The notes: generated by a model not told the origin, from the letters alone. 64,000 nucleotides of DNA from Haliclona indistincta (GCA_964017065.1 OZ024783.1:10816885-10880884); one strand, 5' to 3'; shown: positions 24,232 to 36,060, counted from the first letter of the stretch. A program made the numbers and translations.

Positions 24232-25872
24232 ATATGTGACCCGATTTTGGAAAACCGGGAATATCGCGCAGATATTCGTTTTGAGTTACAAGCGACTTTA
24301 GGTAGAAAATGATCGCCGACGCGATCTCGGTTTTTTGCGCTAGCTATAAAGCGCTATCCTTTAGCTACAGTTTGGTACTAGCGCCAATCTTCTGAGCGCT
24401 ATGGTTGCAAAGTTACGAGCGTTTGTTTGTAGGTAACTGAATTCAGCCATAATACGTGATACGGAGCTAATAATTGCGTTGCTATGGCAATTATTTGACG
24501 CGCGCGTACACTGCTACACAAAGAAGGACGAGTTGCCTCCACGTTCAACGCTCTAGCTCAAGATAGCTTCGATGGAGCAACTGCAGCTAGCCTCCAGGGC
24601 TTCTCTGATGACTGCTTTAGTGATTTGTCTGAATAATTTGTCTGGTATGTGATGAATAACAGTATTAGCACATGAATAATGTCGTGCTATCACAGCTGCT
24701 ATGATTTAGAAAGTGATTATAATGGCTCTTCACAAGATAGGGCTTCAATGTAATACCAAGAGCATGCACACACTGCTACTGCTAGCTATGCAGCTCCTTC
24801 TGGTGCCTACAAATCTTGCTGCTGTATCAAGATCACTGCCATCTAGTCGAGGGAACAGAGGGTATATCGTGCAGTTTGCTAGGTACTCGGATTGGTACTA
24901 CGGCGAAGGCGGCAAGTGTGAGCTTGGTCCTAAGAAGACTTCATGGTCCTAGTTTCCAGAGTACTACAGAGAGATGAGAGGATATTGTTATGAGCTGAAC
25001 AGAGAAGAGTAAGATGTACTACTAATGGGAAAGATCTACATAATCTTCATAGAAAACCGTACTTACAAACTCAACAGTTCACTCAAGCAAGCAATAGGTA
25101 AGTTGTGATAATGTGTGTGTGTGTGTGTGAAGATTGTTGTGATAGTTGCGTATGTGAGTGTGTGTGTGTGATAGTGTGTGGTGCCTACCTTTGATATTAT
25201 TTTCTATTACTTGCTACAGGTTGAAGTCACATTGTAGACATGAGAGAAAGACAGCATCAAGCAATTGGTCACACAGAAATTGAAGTGTTCTAATTATTGC
25301 TCATCAAGAAATGATTTCCCATAATTCTTGCTCACTTTAAGATCATGATTAGTCAAATACAAAGTAGAAGGATTGAAAACAATGCTGTGTTAAAGAAATG
25401 TAACATTATAGTCGATAGAGTACACTTATCAGACAGATTGTACTTACCAGCATGGCTCAATCACATCAGTTTAGTTATCCAAGCCTTCTCCATAGCTAAA
25501 ACCAGGTAAGAACAATTTCTCAACACTCGTGAAAGGCTGCTTAACACTCAGAAGAGACGTAACAGGCCTTGATAGCAAGAGAAAGAGAAGCCAGCTAGTT
25601 CAACCGGGAAATCATTAGCGCCATGTGCTCGTGCACGGAAGAATGCGGACACGCCCACGCGTAAATTATTTACAAGTTTACACGCGATTATCTTGAAACA
25701 ATGGTTTGCTAAAACAGCGCGCGTTTTAGTTTATATCTTAGCGACGGAATGCACGATCTCGGCGCTTCAAACGTTACTATGACCAGCGAAGACAGGGCTA
25801 TTGCCAGGTACAAATAACTCCATTTTCGAAATCTGCGCGATATTCCCGGTTTTCCAAAATCGGGTCACATAT
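24232..25872. mobile_element. 1.64-kb element with 38-bp TIRs
   Basis: The left end ATATGTGACCCGATTTTGG and the 38-bp continuation through AAAACCGGGAATATCGCGCA match the reverse complement of the right end (25835-25872) almost exactly. The flanks share TGT, a possible 3-bp duplication. The interior has short open frames (for example 24713-24952) but no recognised transposase. The superfamily is not assigned; a 3-bp duplication would fit Harbinger or CACTA types. Confidence 0.7.
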
Positions 25873-27188
25873 TGTGCAAACACTAGCCACACTCCTCATG
25901 ACCTACATTCAGCGACCTTCTCTCAACCAAGGCAGTATTGTCGCTCATGCTTTTATATCAAAATACGTGTATCTAAATGATGACAGTGAAGATGTTGAAG
26001 TGAGTTATTTCAAGATGTGAGATATGATGTGTAAAACATTCTACCAAACTAGTACTTAAATTCTTATCGATAATATCTTCACACAGCAAGCAGAACAGTA
26101 AAGATGGAAGCCTCCACAAGCCATCATAACTCAATGAAAAATGAGCATCCTCCATTGAGCGCCAGGGTGATGTAGCTGGCGCTCTGATGTAGCGCCAGAG
26201 TGGAACCTGTAACCCCGCCATTCGGAAGATGTTCTAAAGATACCTGCAATACTTCACAGCTTTACGACTTGTGTCCCAAAAAGGTCACGGGCAAGCTTAT
26301 ATTCAAGAATCACATATTAGCTAGCACATATCGTTGGGAAAGTGGTTGGAGTTTTTTTGAAAACCCCCACGCTGACAGTGCATAGTGGGTTTCTGTTATA
26401 CAAAGGTTAGACAACTACTGACAAGGTTTCCATACTTACAGCAGGCTTCCTAATACTACCTTTGCAACCAGCTTGACCTTGTGCCAAAAGGACTAGGTTG
26501 ACAACATGACAGAATGTGGCAATGTTAGATAGCAGTGGCAGCTGTTAATGCAACAAAAAACTGCAACCACTTTTCGAACGATCTGTGCAAGCTGATGTGT
26601 GATTCTTGAGATTATACCTTAGAATTCAAGATGAGCATAAAATTTTAAAGTAGACAAGACCTCGATATCAAGGTGTGAGCTAGACAGTAAGTGTTTAGGC
26701 TCCGAGGCTCTCTGATAATTACTCGTCCATAATTATTTCGAGTTATGTAGTTATAGTATTAAGCAGCACTACAGTTACAAACTCTCAGGATTTTCCGTTC
26801 GCGAATATTCATTCAACAAATACCTTACTATGACGAAGAATGATTGTATCGCAGAATTATCGGACATAGGTGATGTTGAAGAAGACACCAGTACAGCAGC
26901 AATGCATAATTCATGATGCGAACATAGTCGCAGTAATGGTTCTTCAAGACATCAAGACATGCTTCAGATGTAGCGCCAGGGTGGAACCTGCAATCCCGCC
27001 ATTCGGAAGATGTTCTAAAGATACTTGCAATACTTCACAGCTTTACGACTTGTGTCCCAGACAGGTCAGTTGGAAAGCTTCTATTCAACTCGCATCGTAA
27101 TCCCACTCGTATGATAACTCTGAAAAATCGTGATTCTATATTGTAAGAGATGGTAGAGGGTGAGGTCACAGAGAGGAACTTGATATCT

Positions 27189-30003
27189 CAGTGGCGTAGC
27201 AACAAATGGTGCACAGGTGCTGTAGCATCACCTTGAATTTGCCCAGATAATGATATTCAAAGTTAATTAACACACCCAGCCATTATGAATATAATTATTA
27301 TTAAACCACTGTTAGTAAAAGCACACCGCACCAGCCACACCAGCCACACAGTCTGCAGCTGAATCAGCAAACGCGTCTCTCTTCCCTTTCCAACAAGTAT
27401 GGCTCAGAGAAGTATTGCTGGGTGCTATCACCAGTTCAGACTCCTGCAAACAGTGCTAGCTCAGACAAAGACTCAGAACAAGTAACAGAAACTGAGCAAG
27501 TAGTAGATATTGATCAGCAGCTTACAGAGACTGAACAGCTTACAGAGACTACTGAGCAGCCTACAGAGGCAATTGAGCAGCACCCAGCAGTGGCAACAGA
27601 TCAACAAGATCAAGACTGCCAATGTCCAGGTTGCTTGGATACTCTAGTTCCCAACCATCCTGCTGATTTATCTGGATCAAAGGTATTTTATAAACATAAA
27701 GATGGAAAATCTTTTGCTAGAAAAATTCAGCCTACATGGTATAAGCAGTTTCCATGGGTATCTGTATGCTCATCTAGTTACAGAATTTTTTGCATGTATT
27801 GTCGCACTGCTAAGCAAAAAACTTTGCTCACATTTTCAAGGCATCAGCACAACTCCTTTGCTACAACTGGTTTTGGTAATTGGAGCAGAGCTCTACAAAT
27901 GTTTCGTGGTCATGAAAAGAGTGAAGGCCATCAAGAAGCCATTGCTAAATTAGCCGCTCTTTCCAATTCTGTTAACGTTGGTGCTCAATTGCTTACAAGG
28001 TGTGAGGAGGAACAAGCGTTTCACCGGGAAATGCTATTGAAAGTCCTTTCTTCCATCCAGTTTTTAGCTCGCCAGGGTTTAGCATTGCGTGGGCACTCTG
28101 AGGGTGTTGATGCATTACAGGGTAATTTGCTTCAACTATTGCTGCTTCGAGCACAAGATTGCCCTCGATTGGACGAATGGCTTAGGAAGAAAGAATATGT
28201 TTCTCCACAGATAGTGAATGAGTTGATTAACTTGATGGGCCAGGCAATGCTAAGGCAATTAGTAGAGGAAATTAGGGAAGCCAAATTCTATTCTCTTATA
28301 GCAGATGAAGCAACTGATATTTCTCGGCAAGAGCAGATGTGTGTTTCTATTCGGTGGATTGACAGTAGTTTCGTTGTGCACGAAGATGCTCTCGGTCTAG
28401 TTCAACTCCCTAACACTAAGGCAGCAACAGTGTTTTCACAAATAAAAGACATACTTGTAAGATGTATGCTTCCTGTAACACAGTGCCGAGGGCAAGCGTT
28501 TGATGGAGCAAGTAACATGAGTGGAATTAGAAATGGAGTACAGGCACTGCTTAAGAGGGAAGAGCCAAGGGCATTGTATGTGCATTGCTTAGCTCATAGC
28601 TTAAATCTTGCAGTACAAGACATGACTGCGAAGTGTGATTTAGTGCTGAATGTGATGACTTTTGTGTTAGATTTAGTGCAGCTCATCAAGTTTTCGCCAA
28701 AAAGAACTAGTTTATTCGACAGTTTGAGGAAGGACGTGGCTATCAACAGTAATGATAGCGAACTCACACCTTCTCTAAGGTCTCTGTGCCCAACTAGATG
28801 GACAGTGAGGCATTCTTCTATCGATAGTATCCTGCAGAACTATAGTATTCTCATTTCTGCTCTTGAGGAGATTGAGCAAGGCCATGATCAATATGCAGCC
28901 AAAGCAAGTGGTTTGCTTTCCCGAATGCTTAGCTTTGATACACTGTTTAGCTTAAAGCTTGCCTATCTGGTGTTCTCTGCAGCTGAACAGCTATCAATAA
29001 ATTTGCAAGCAAAGAACACCTGTGTACAAGAAGCAACTCGAGGTGCGAGCCTCCTTGTTTCACACTTTCGGCATCTTCGACAACCAGAAGAGTTTGAAAA
29101 ATTCTATGAAAATGTTATTAGTGCTTCATCTGGTGTGACTGATAGCCCAGTGCTTCCTAGATACCGAAAATTACCAAAACATGTAGACAATGGCTCTAGT
29201 CCTCATCGTTATCAATCACCAAAAGATCGATTCAGGCATGCTTATTTTGAGGCACTAGAGCTTGCTGTAGGAGAAGTAGAGAGGAGATTCGAGCAGTCAG
29301 ACATGAAGCTGATCAAAGAGATGGAAGTCATGCTGGTAGAAGCTGCTAATGGTGTCGTTACTGATTCTATTCATGAAGATGTAACCAGATATTTGGCTGC
29401 TGATGTTGATTGTTCTAGGTTGAAAGTCCAGCTAGGCATGGTGAGTGACATGGTAAAGACTGCTTTCAGTGATGCTACAACTCCTAATAAGACAACAAAC
29501 GTGAGAACTATCTGCGATGCTATGAACGAAAGTGAGATCTACAAGGGAATGCTAGGAGAAGTAGAAAAGGTCCTTAGGATATACCTTAATTTTCCTGTCA
29601 CTACAGCAACTGCTGAGAGATCTTTCGCCGCATAAAGACTTTTCTACGCAGTTCCATGACTAACTACAGACTTAACAATTTATTTATGTTGTACGTTCAT
29701 TCAGATAGAGCTAAAGAAGTAGATATTAAACTAATTGCTAAAGAATTTGTATCAGTAACTACTAGGAGACTAAATTACTTTGGAAATTATTGATTTTAGT
29801 TTTGATTGTTAGTTATACTCTTTCTCTTTCGCATTGTACATTTGAAACATTGTTGTAATTATTGACGTAGAATCGCTGCGTAGATAGAAGGGCGAAAATT
29901 GCATGCTCATGAATATTAATGAGCAAAATTTTTCGGGCGCATCACGCGCCATACTTCTTTTTCATTTGTGCATCACCTTCAAAATTATCTTCCTACGCCA
30001 CTG
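27189..30003 (+). mobile_element. Near-complete hAT element, 2.8 kb
   Basis: Ends are CAGTGGCGTAGCA and its complement CTACGCCACTG. The element interrupts the dispersed repeat; TATCT is repeated on both sides (27184-27188 and 30004-30008), shorter than the usual 8 bp. It contains one long transposase ORF. The right subterminal sequence (AATGAGCAAAATTTTTCGGG, then a CGCGCC palindrome) is shared with the MITE at 54209-54540, which identifies that MITE as its derivative. Confidence 0.88.
27422..29806 (+). CDS. hAT transposase, TTF finger + DUF4371, 3' lesion
   Basis: 737 codons run open to TAA 29633-29635; the frame is open upstream to 27305 but has no ATG, so the start may lie in another exon. 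Order: acidic Glu/Thr-rich N-terminus; TTF-type zinc finger (residues about 105-180: FPWVSV, FCMYC, FGNWSRALQMF, HEKSEGHQEA); DUF4371/RNase H-like core with IADEATDIS (about 293), AFDGASNMSGIRNGV (about 358), VHCLAHSLNLAVQD and the CPTRW motif (about 455); hAT dimerisation region NFPVTTATAERSFAA. Then a stop. After the stop the same domain continues in another frame (RIKTFLRSSMTNYRLNNLFM to YFGNY, stop at about 29791). About 8 bp thus appear deleted in the ERSFSALRRIK-type motif. The ORF is otherwise intact, so this is a recently active copy that has just lost its dimerisation tail. Confidence 0.88.
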
Positions 30004-31469
30004 TATCTCTACCTTCTTTCAAAGAAGTGCTGTATGATGAAGTAGAAAACTCAGTTTTGGAAATAAAAATGTAGTGTCAGCTATACTACCTCATTGAACT
30101 GTACAAGACTAGTATGATATATCATTTCCAAACATATTCCCTGTCTTCATCTGTCTTTATTAACTAAAATACCGGTTATTCAAAAATAATCATACTTGGA
30201 AGTTTGACGACAATGTCTATAGAGCAGGATATGTTCTTGCTACCTGCTCAAAAGGACTAGGTTGACAACAGTATAGAATATGGCAATGTTAGATAGCAGT
30301 GGCAGCTGTTAATGGAACAGCAAAACTGTAACCACTTCTCAAATGACTTGAGCAAGTTAATATGTGATTCTCGAGATTATAACATTGCCCAATTATTTCA
30401 GGCTCCTCCTTCTACCACGTGTTAACATGGCGGTGTGTTTAAAAAAGACTTGCACAGCGGTAACCGTTAGGTTCACTGTAAGAAAATTTTAATTTATGAT
30501 GAGCATAAAATGCTAAAGTAGACAAGACCTCAATATCGAGGTGTAAGCTAGACAGAAATGTTTAGGCTCCGAGGCTCTCTGGTAATTACTCGTCCATATT
30601 TTGAGTTTTGTAGTCATAGTATCATGAGGAGCACACTTAGGGTCAAATTATTGTTTTATCATCGTTGTCATCGCCATAGTTATTAGCGCGTAGCGTCATC
30701 TATAGCAACGTGCAAGGATGCAGACCATTGTGTCTTTGGCAAGATTTTTTGCTATCTGCATCACTGAGTGTCCTTTATGCAAGCATGAATATCAACGACA
30801 GAGAAAATTTTGATAAAGAAAACGCTAAAAAAATTGGAGAAGCAATGAGCAGTGAGGCAGTATCTGCTGAAATAGCCGGACGAGTACCAAAGAACACGAC
30901 ACACACGATTGCCTGGACTCACAGACGCCAAATGGCGTCATTAGGGCTTAAAGGGTTAACTTATTAACTATAACTGAGTGATACAGACACTTTAAATCTC
31001 ACAATGGTACTAAAATTATGAGCATTCTCTGTATAGCATGTGAAATAGAAAAGGCATTGTTGTTAACAATAAACTTGGTCTATCGAACTAGACCCAGAAC
31101 TCTACTGAGGAGATTAATTACATCTCTATATCTTCTGTAGGAGATATATATCTGCCGTGCTGCACTAAGTCATAGAGTGCAATGGAATGTTGCTGCATCC
31201 AGAGTGCAAAGAATAAGGTACACTTTGTTTAATGCACATGTTTTAATCATTTATTACATGTGTATTGATTATTTCATAACCATTTTAAAGCACGGTTGAA
31301 GTACTTTATCTCTGATACCGTAAATAGCAAGTCCGTTGTCCCACGAAGCTAAAAATTAAGTTCAACACATGCGCATTGGGTTCAATACGCATACATACGG
31401 TTGTAACAATGGTCAGGACGGCGTGCACATGCAACAGTATAAGCTAAGACACGTGTATCACAGATCATC

Positions 31470-32463
31470 ATGTCTACGCCTAGTCAGCCAGCGAGCGGTA
31501 TCCTGCGGCGTTTCATTCTGGATCAAGGGACACCAACTACAGGTCAACGCCCAATAGTCGTGACCCCGCTGTTCCAACAAGAGAACGTGCCACCAATCGC
31601 TAACCAACTGATAGACAAGATGCTTATCAAAGTGGTGTCGAAAGGAGACAAATCCCAGAAGGTATTCACCTTGCGAAGCATAGATTCTGGGACAATACAT
31701 TCCTCTGATGATGTGCGTAAGGTAATCAAAGCACAGTTGGAATCAGACATAATATCAGATGTGTTCGATGTCGGGATTGTTTCCGGTAGTAGTGTCATCA
31801 GTATTAGAACAAAGGCCGACTTGAACGATTTTTGGAGAGATGTTCGGTCAGGAAGGAAAGTTATGCTGTGGTGTGATGGTCTAAAACAGCTAGTAGCAAG
31901 AAAAAAAGAGCAAGAAGAGGAAAGCTGATGCCAGTGATCAAGAGGAGATTGTAGAAAGTGGTTGTGAGAGTGATGAGCTTGGACAAAGTGTACGCAGGAA
32001 GAAGAAAGGTACTGCAAAAGAGGAACGAGAGGAACGTGTACAACAGTCAATCAAAGTCCTAAAGGACAAACATGGTGTGGGTTTTACCCCAATGCAAATT
32101 CGAATTTGGAGTGAAAAGATTGCCGACGAGTTACATTCTAGCATTGATGATCCACCGACAACATCCATGTTTATGAGAGCTGGTGATGGAAGTGCTAATA
32201 GCTCGAGAAAGATCAAGAATGACAGCAACTCACTAACCGAAGCCTTCACACAAGCCGCAACTGCATTATCATCAGCTTTGTCGCCATCACCAAGACCACA
32301 CTCAGACTCACCAGCATGTAGCCAAATTGAAGCACGGTCAAAGTGTTACAAACAACTAGCAGAAGTGAATAATCTCAGACTCACAGGAGTTCTGACTGAA
32401 GAAGAGCACGCTATTGAGAAGGATGCAGTGCTACAGGTTCTAAAAGGCCTGAACAGTAATTAG
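31470..32463 (+). pseudogene. Intronless nuclear-type protein, one-base frame break
   Basis: Start ATG at 31470 (MSTPSQPASGILRRFILDQG). The first frame runs to TGA at 31926-31928 and contains VSIRTKADL-like words (SSVISIRTKADLNDFWRDV) and VMLWCDGLKQLVARK. An A7 run at 31901-31907 then shifts the frame: with one A fewer, the reading continues KKSKKRKADASDQEE, a basic nuclear-localisation-like stretch, and on through TPMQIRIWSEKIADELHSS to LTEEEHAIEKDAVLQVLK, stop 32461-32463. The total would be about 330 residues. No introns. The family is not recognised, but similar WCDGL proteins are, to my memory, repetitive in sponges, so it may be transposon-encoded. The break may be a sequencing error in the homopolymer. 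Confidence 0.55.
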
Positions 32464-33084
32464 GTCAGTTTGTGTCAGTCAATAATCATTGTTGTTTTCG
32501 ACAAACATTTAATCATGATTGTAATGATAATTTAATTGATTACTGAATATACCCACTGTGGTGTATGTAACCAATGCAATTCTCAACTGATACAAAGGAA
32601 AATGCCATTAGTAGAAATACCCTAGGAGCTGAGCATGCTTGAAACAAAGTACAGTTCTGTTTCATAACACTTTTTACTTGGTTGAATACTTCTTCCAATG
32701 GCATTAAATCAGGAGAGTATGGAGGTAGATACAGTAGCTTTGCATGTGCTGTGTTCTCGATCAGGTCAGAAATTTGGTCTACGGGCGGTTTGAACTAGAT
32801 TGCAGGTTCCTGCATGTCTGTACCGTGAAAGGCTTGCCTAGGACCTCATAAAGCTTCCAAGTGTCACCTTTGGCGTCAGGCGGAGCGCAGACCAGCCAGT
32901 GAGTGAAAAGTGAATAATGAACAAACAGAGCACAGTGTAGATGCTTTGTTACTGTTTATGTAACAAAGGAATAATGAGAACCTAATTGATATAGTGAATA
33001 ATTGATTCAAGGAATATAAGGATATCATTGTCATAAAAACAATACTAACAGACTGTTATAGTGAGCACGGCCACAAGTGAACTA
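32464..33084. other. No gene seen
   Basis: AT-rich; no convincing exon on either strand. A few short open frames lack splice borders. Confidence 0.4.
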
Positions 33085-33087
33085 TTA

Positions 33088-33440
33088 ATTGACTTGTGGC
33101 ACTTTATAGGTAGTTCTAGTGCTTATTCTGAAACAGTTCTCGACATAATGAATCAGCTCAACTGGACAAGAATAGGTATAGTGTACAATATTGATTCGTC
33201 ATTGTTCTCAGGACTAGCTCCTTAAAAATCAGATCATCCAACAGTAGTGTAGCATTCAAAACTTGGGAATCAGAGGTACTAAATCATACTATTTAGACGC
33301 TTTAGTTTCAAACATTAGGTCTAAAGAAACTAGTGTTATTGTTAAAATAGTTAGTCTTCAACAATCACGTGCTTTGCTATCATTTGCAATGGACTCACTC
33401 CTACTTATTACAGTTGGTTACATGTGGCAACACATCCGTT
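33088..33440 (+). pseudogene. Class C GPCR ligand-binding (ANF-receptor) fragment
   Basis: The frame at 33088-33225 reads LWHFIGSSSAYSETVLDIMN then QLNWTRIGIVYNIDSSLFSG, the pattern of the Venus-flytrap domain of metabotropic glutamate/GABA-B-like receptors (the FNWTRVGIVY region). After a stop and a frame change, 33263-33440 reads NIRSKETSVIVKIVSLQQSR, ALLSFAM and GYMWQ, matching the later RVIVxxxSxxQARxLLxxA...GYxWI segment in correct order. The frame change and lack of the rest of the receptor point to a relic. Such receptors are expanded in sponges. Confidence 0.5.
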
Positions 33441-33502
33441 TTTATTATCGTGGTAGTTGTTTAACCAATTAGTGCATATAATGTGATTAGTCTTGTGTTT
33501 CA

Positions 33503-33736
33503 GGTGAAGGGAACTCTCAAAAAAGGTATCCCCCTGTAGCTGGAAGGTCTGCAATGGCGGTTGACCCATTTGAAGTGGGGAGCTACGTGCACATGGAACA
33601 GTTAGAAGTGATGGATAGCTGCACGCCCTCACCAGAAACTCCTGTGCTACCTGAGAGATGGGCACGCATCAACACGCCGTTAAAAGCAGAAGAATGGGAA
33701 TGGGAGATAACTGTTCACTCATTAAGCCACAAATGA
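33503..33736 (+). CDS. Hypothetical terminal exon
   Basis: A TGTTTCAG acceptor ends at 33503 and the frame after it is open to TGA 33734-33736. It encodes NSQKRYPPVAGRSAMAVDPF, VGSYVHMEQLEVMDSC, RWARINTPLKAEEWEWEI and ends SLSHK. It has good coding character and could be the tail of the neighbouring receptor-like relic or an independent gene. Not recognised. Confidence 0.35.
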   Translation, partial: GEGNSQKRYPPVAGRSAMAVDPFEVGSYVHMEQLEVMDSCTPSPETPVLPERWARINTPLKAEEWEWEITVHSLSHK

Positions 33737-34073
33737 ATGGTGCAACGTCATTTCAGAAAAATAAATTCTTCTAAATTTGGTTCCTATGAGTGCTGGTCTT
33801 GTTCAACTGCTAGATTCATTCAAGTTAAAGACAAATTATAAGCCCCGTTTACACACACCCAATCCGGATTAGCCCAACCCGGATACAATCCAGATCACTT
33901 TCCGTTTACACACGAGCCATAATAGAAGGGCTATTTTATGCATAACAGAAGGTAGAACCTCCCGGGTGGAACGAACCGCAAGATTTCACACAGCAGCCGC
34001 GATCTCGTCACATGTCCCGTGAACTCGCACAGATCACGTCAAATATCGTCCTTGCGGGTTCTTGCGGGTTCTT

Positions 34074-34740
34074 ACAGGCAGAAGGCGATCAGACATCAGG
34101 ATACACCAACAGCAGAGAGGCAGAAGGCGATCAGACATCAGGATACACCAACAGCAGAGAGGCAGAAGGCGATCAGACATCAGGATACACCAACAGCAGA
34201 GAGGCAGAAGGCGATCAGACATCAGGATACTCCAACAGCAGAGAGGCAGAAGGCGATCAGACATCAGGATACACCAACAGCAGAGAGGCAGAATGCGATC
34301 AGACATCAGGATACACCAACAGCAGAGAGGCAGAAGGCGATCAGACATCAGGATACACCAACAGCAGAGAGGCAGAAGGCGATCAGACATCAGGATACTC
34401 CAACAGCAGAGAGGCAGAAGGCGATCAGACATCAGGATACTCCAACAGCAGAGAGGCAGAAGGCGATCAGACATCAGGATACACCAACAGCAGAGAGGCA
34501 GAATGCGATCAGACATCATGATACACCAACAGCAGAGAGGCAGAATGCGATCAGACATCAGGATACACCAACAGCAGAGAGGCAGAAGGCGATCAGACAT
34601 CAGGATACTCCAACAGCAGAGAGGCAGAATGCGATCAGACATCAGGATACTCCAACAGCAGAGAGGCAGAATGCGATCAGACATCAGGATACTCCAACAG
34701 CAGAGAGGCAGAATGCGATCAGACATCAGGATACTCCAAA
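34074..34740. repeat. Sixteen-copy 42-bp minisatellite
   Basis: The word CGATCAGACATCA occurs at 34086 and then every 42 bp exactly, 16 times, to 34716. Only four positions vary (for example GGCGATC/TGCGATC and ACACC/ACTCC). Because 42 is a multiple of 3, three plus frames and one minus frame stay open through all or most of the array. The plus frame that splices into the downstream BEN exons gives the 14-residue repeat RQKAIRHQDTPTAE. Confidence 0.95.
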
Positions 34741-35760
34741 AACCTCATCAGATAGTTGGATGTCTACTCCTCTAGTAAGTTGTTGTAAACATAAATAAGA
34801 CAAGTAATAATAATTATTGTTTGTTGTAAGCAGAATACTTCCGAAGAAGAGGATATGCATGATTATGATAATCCTATGTCTCCTGACATTACACCGTATG
34901 TGCCCAGAAGTAGAAAGAGAATAAGAGAGGTAACGCGATAATAGTATAGACGGCAATGATTATTGTGAATTCATGTATATTACAGGAGGCCACCTTTGAT
35001 CTAGGCAGAAGCTTCTCTCTGAAGGAATGGAAAGGAAAAGAGTTTGATCAAATCAATCAAAGATTAGGTCTAGAGTTTGCGCAGATAAACAAAAGATAAG
35101 ATCGAGTTGAGGATGATGTGAAGGAGGTCATGATCACCAAGAAGAAGGCAAGAAAGGTAAACAAAAAATTACGAGAACATTGTTACATGTTTATAATGTT
35201 TAACAGGTACAAAGTGGCAATTGTGATCCAGAGACTATTGTACAAGAAGATGAGTTTGTTCCACAAGGTGTGAGTGTTGAACTGATAATACCATTAACCA
35301 AAATAATGATTATTTCTTTAATGCAGATCCTCTAACAGTATGTTGTGGCCAGGTAGGAGTCCCGAACAAACACATCTATGTACAAGTATCGACAGAAGCT
35401 GCTCTAGCTGAATTTGAGCTTATCACGAATTGTCCACCGAAGGATCCAGCGAAGTTTGCCCACAAGCTCTTGGGGATATTCTTTACAGAACACGTTCTGA
35501 GCATATCCAATTGCACGAAGGCTGAGGGGAGACTAATCTTAGACCAAAATATTCTACTAGGAATGAAATGTAAGCTTGTACATTATGCATTACTGATTAT
35601 TACTTTCAATTCAACAGATCATGTGAACTTCAAGTATCCTGTTACGCCAAAAGAAGAAACACAGAGGTGGCAATCTATCGTTATCAAAAATCTAAACACC
35701 AAGTGTCGTGCAGCAAGACGAAAGCTGCTGAAAAGCGAACAACAAACTCAGGATCAGTAG
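34080..35760 (+). CDS. BEN-domain protein with N-terminal repeat array
   Basis: Six exons with GT-AG borders and consistent phases: about 34080-34774 (repeat array; acceptor-like TTCTTACAG at 34079, start uncertain), 34834-34929, 34986-35156, 35207-35267, 35327-35569, 35618-35760. The last two exons encode a BEN domain: FAHKLLGIFFTEHVLSISNC, LILDQNILLGMK, HVNFKYPV, RWQSIVIKNLNTKCRAARRK. BEN domains bind DNA and act in chromatin and transcription regulation, so a nuclear role is likely; acidic (TSEEEDMHDYD) and basic (RSRKRIRE) stretches precede it. Exon 3 contains an in-frame TAA at 35097-35099, so this copy encodes a truncated protein unless that exon is spliced differently. The repeat-encoded N-terminus is predicted only from phase continuity. 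Confidence 0.7.
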
Positions 35761-35783
35761 ACCAATAACCAAAGCTGTTCACA

Positions 35784-36060
35784 CTAATAATAATAATCAT
35801 TCTTTGCATGAGAAAAAAAATGAACTGGTCGGTCAAAATATGAGAATGGATTTGGTTGCTTGGACAAGTACAACTTGCTTTCAAGAGGTACACAAACACA
35901 TTTGCCTAGAAGATTGGCTACAGCAAGAGTAGGATTATCATGAGGAATGACTGGTATGATGCGTTGTTTGAGAATAGAAAGGATCGCAGGATAGCAATAA
36001 TGGTCAGCCGCCTTGAGAGGAGTAACCACGGCAATGGTGAAGGAGTGCTTCGTTCTCGAT
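35784..36060 (-). CDS. Unrecognised minus-strand ORF
   Basis: The minus frame encodes VVTPLKAADHYCYPAILSIL, IIPVIPHDNPTLAVANLLGK and CVCVPLESKLYLSKQPNP. Coding-like composition; it ends in an AT-rich tract. It overlaps no plus-strand exon and follows the BEN gene tail to tail. Possibly transposon-derived; family unknown. Confidence 0.25.

Larger units (their letters stand above)
26170..31310. repeat. Dispersed repeat, copy 2, split by hAT element
   Basis: The left part is 26170-27188 and the right part 30004-31310, collinear with 20461-22600. The junction corresponds to the uninterrupted sequence AACTTGCTATCTCTACC near 21283. The block with GTAGCGCCAG and CCGCCATTCG occurs three times (near 21076, 26190 and 26972), showing internal duplication. 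A remnant frame at 30710-30967 encodes RVPKNTTHTIAWTHRRQMAS. Confidence 0.75.

Noticed and set aside
31901..31907. Programmed -1 ribosomal frameshift on the A7 run
   Set aside because: A -1 slip leads to a frame that stops after about 16 codons; the productive frame needs the equivalent of one A fewer, so slippage or error is more likely.
34034..34726. 230-codon minus-strand frame with repeated LPLCCWSILMSDR
   Set aside because: It exists only because the 42-bp unit is a multiple of three; it has no flanking exons and opposes a frame that splices into the BEN gene.
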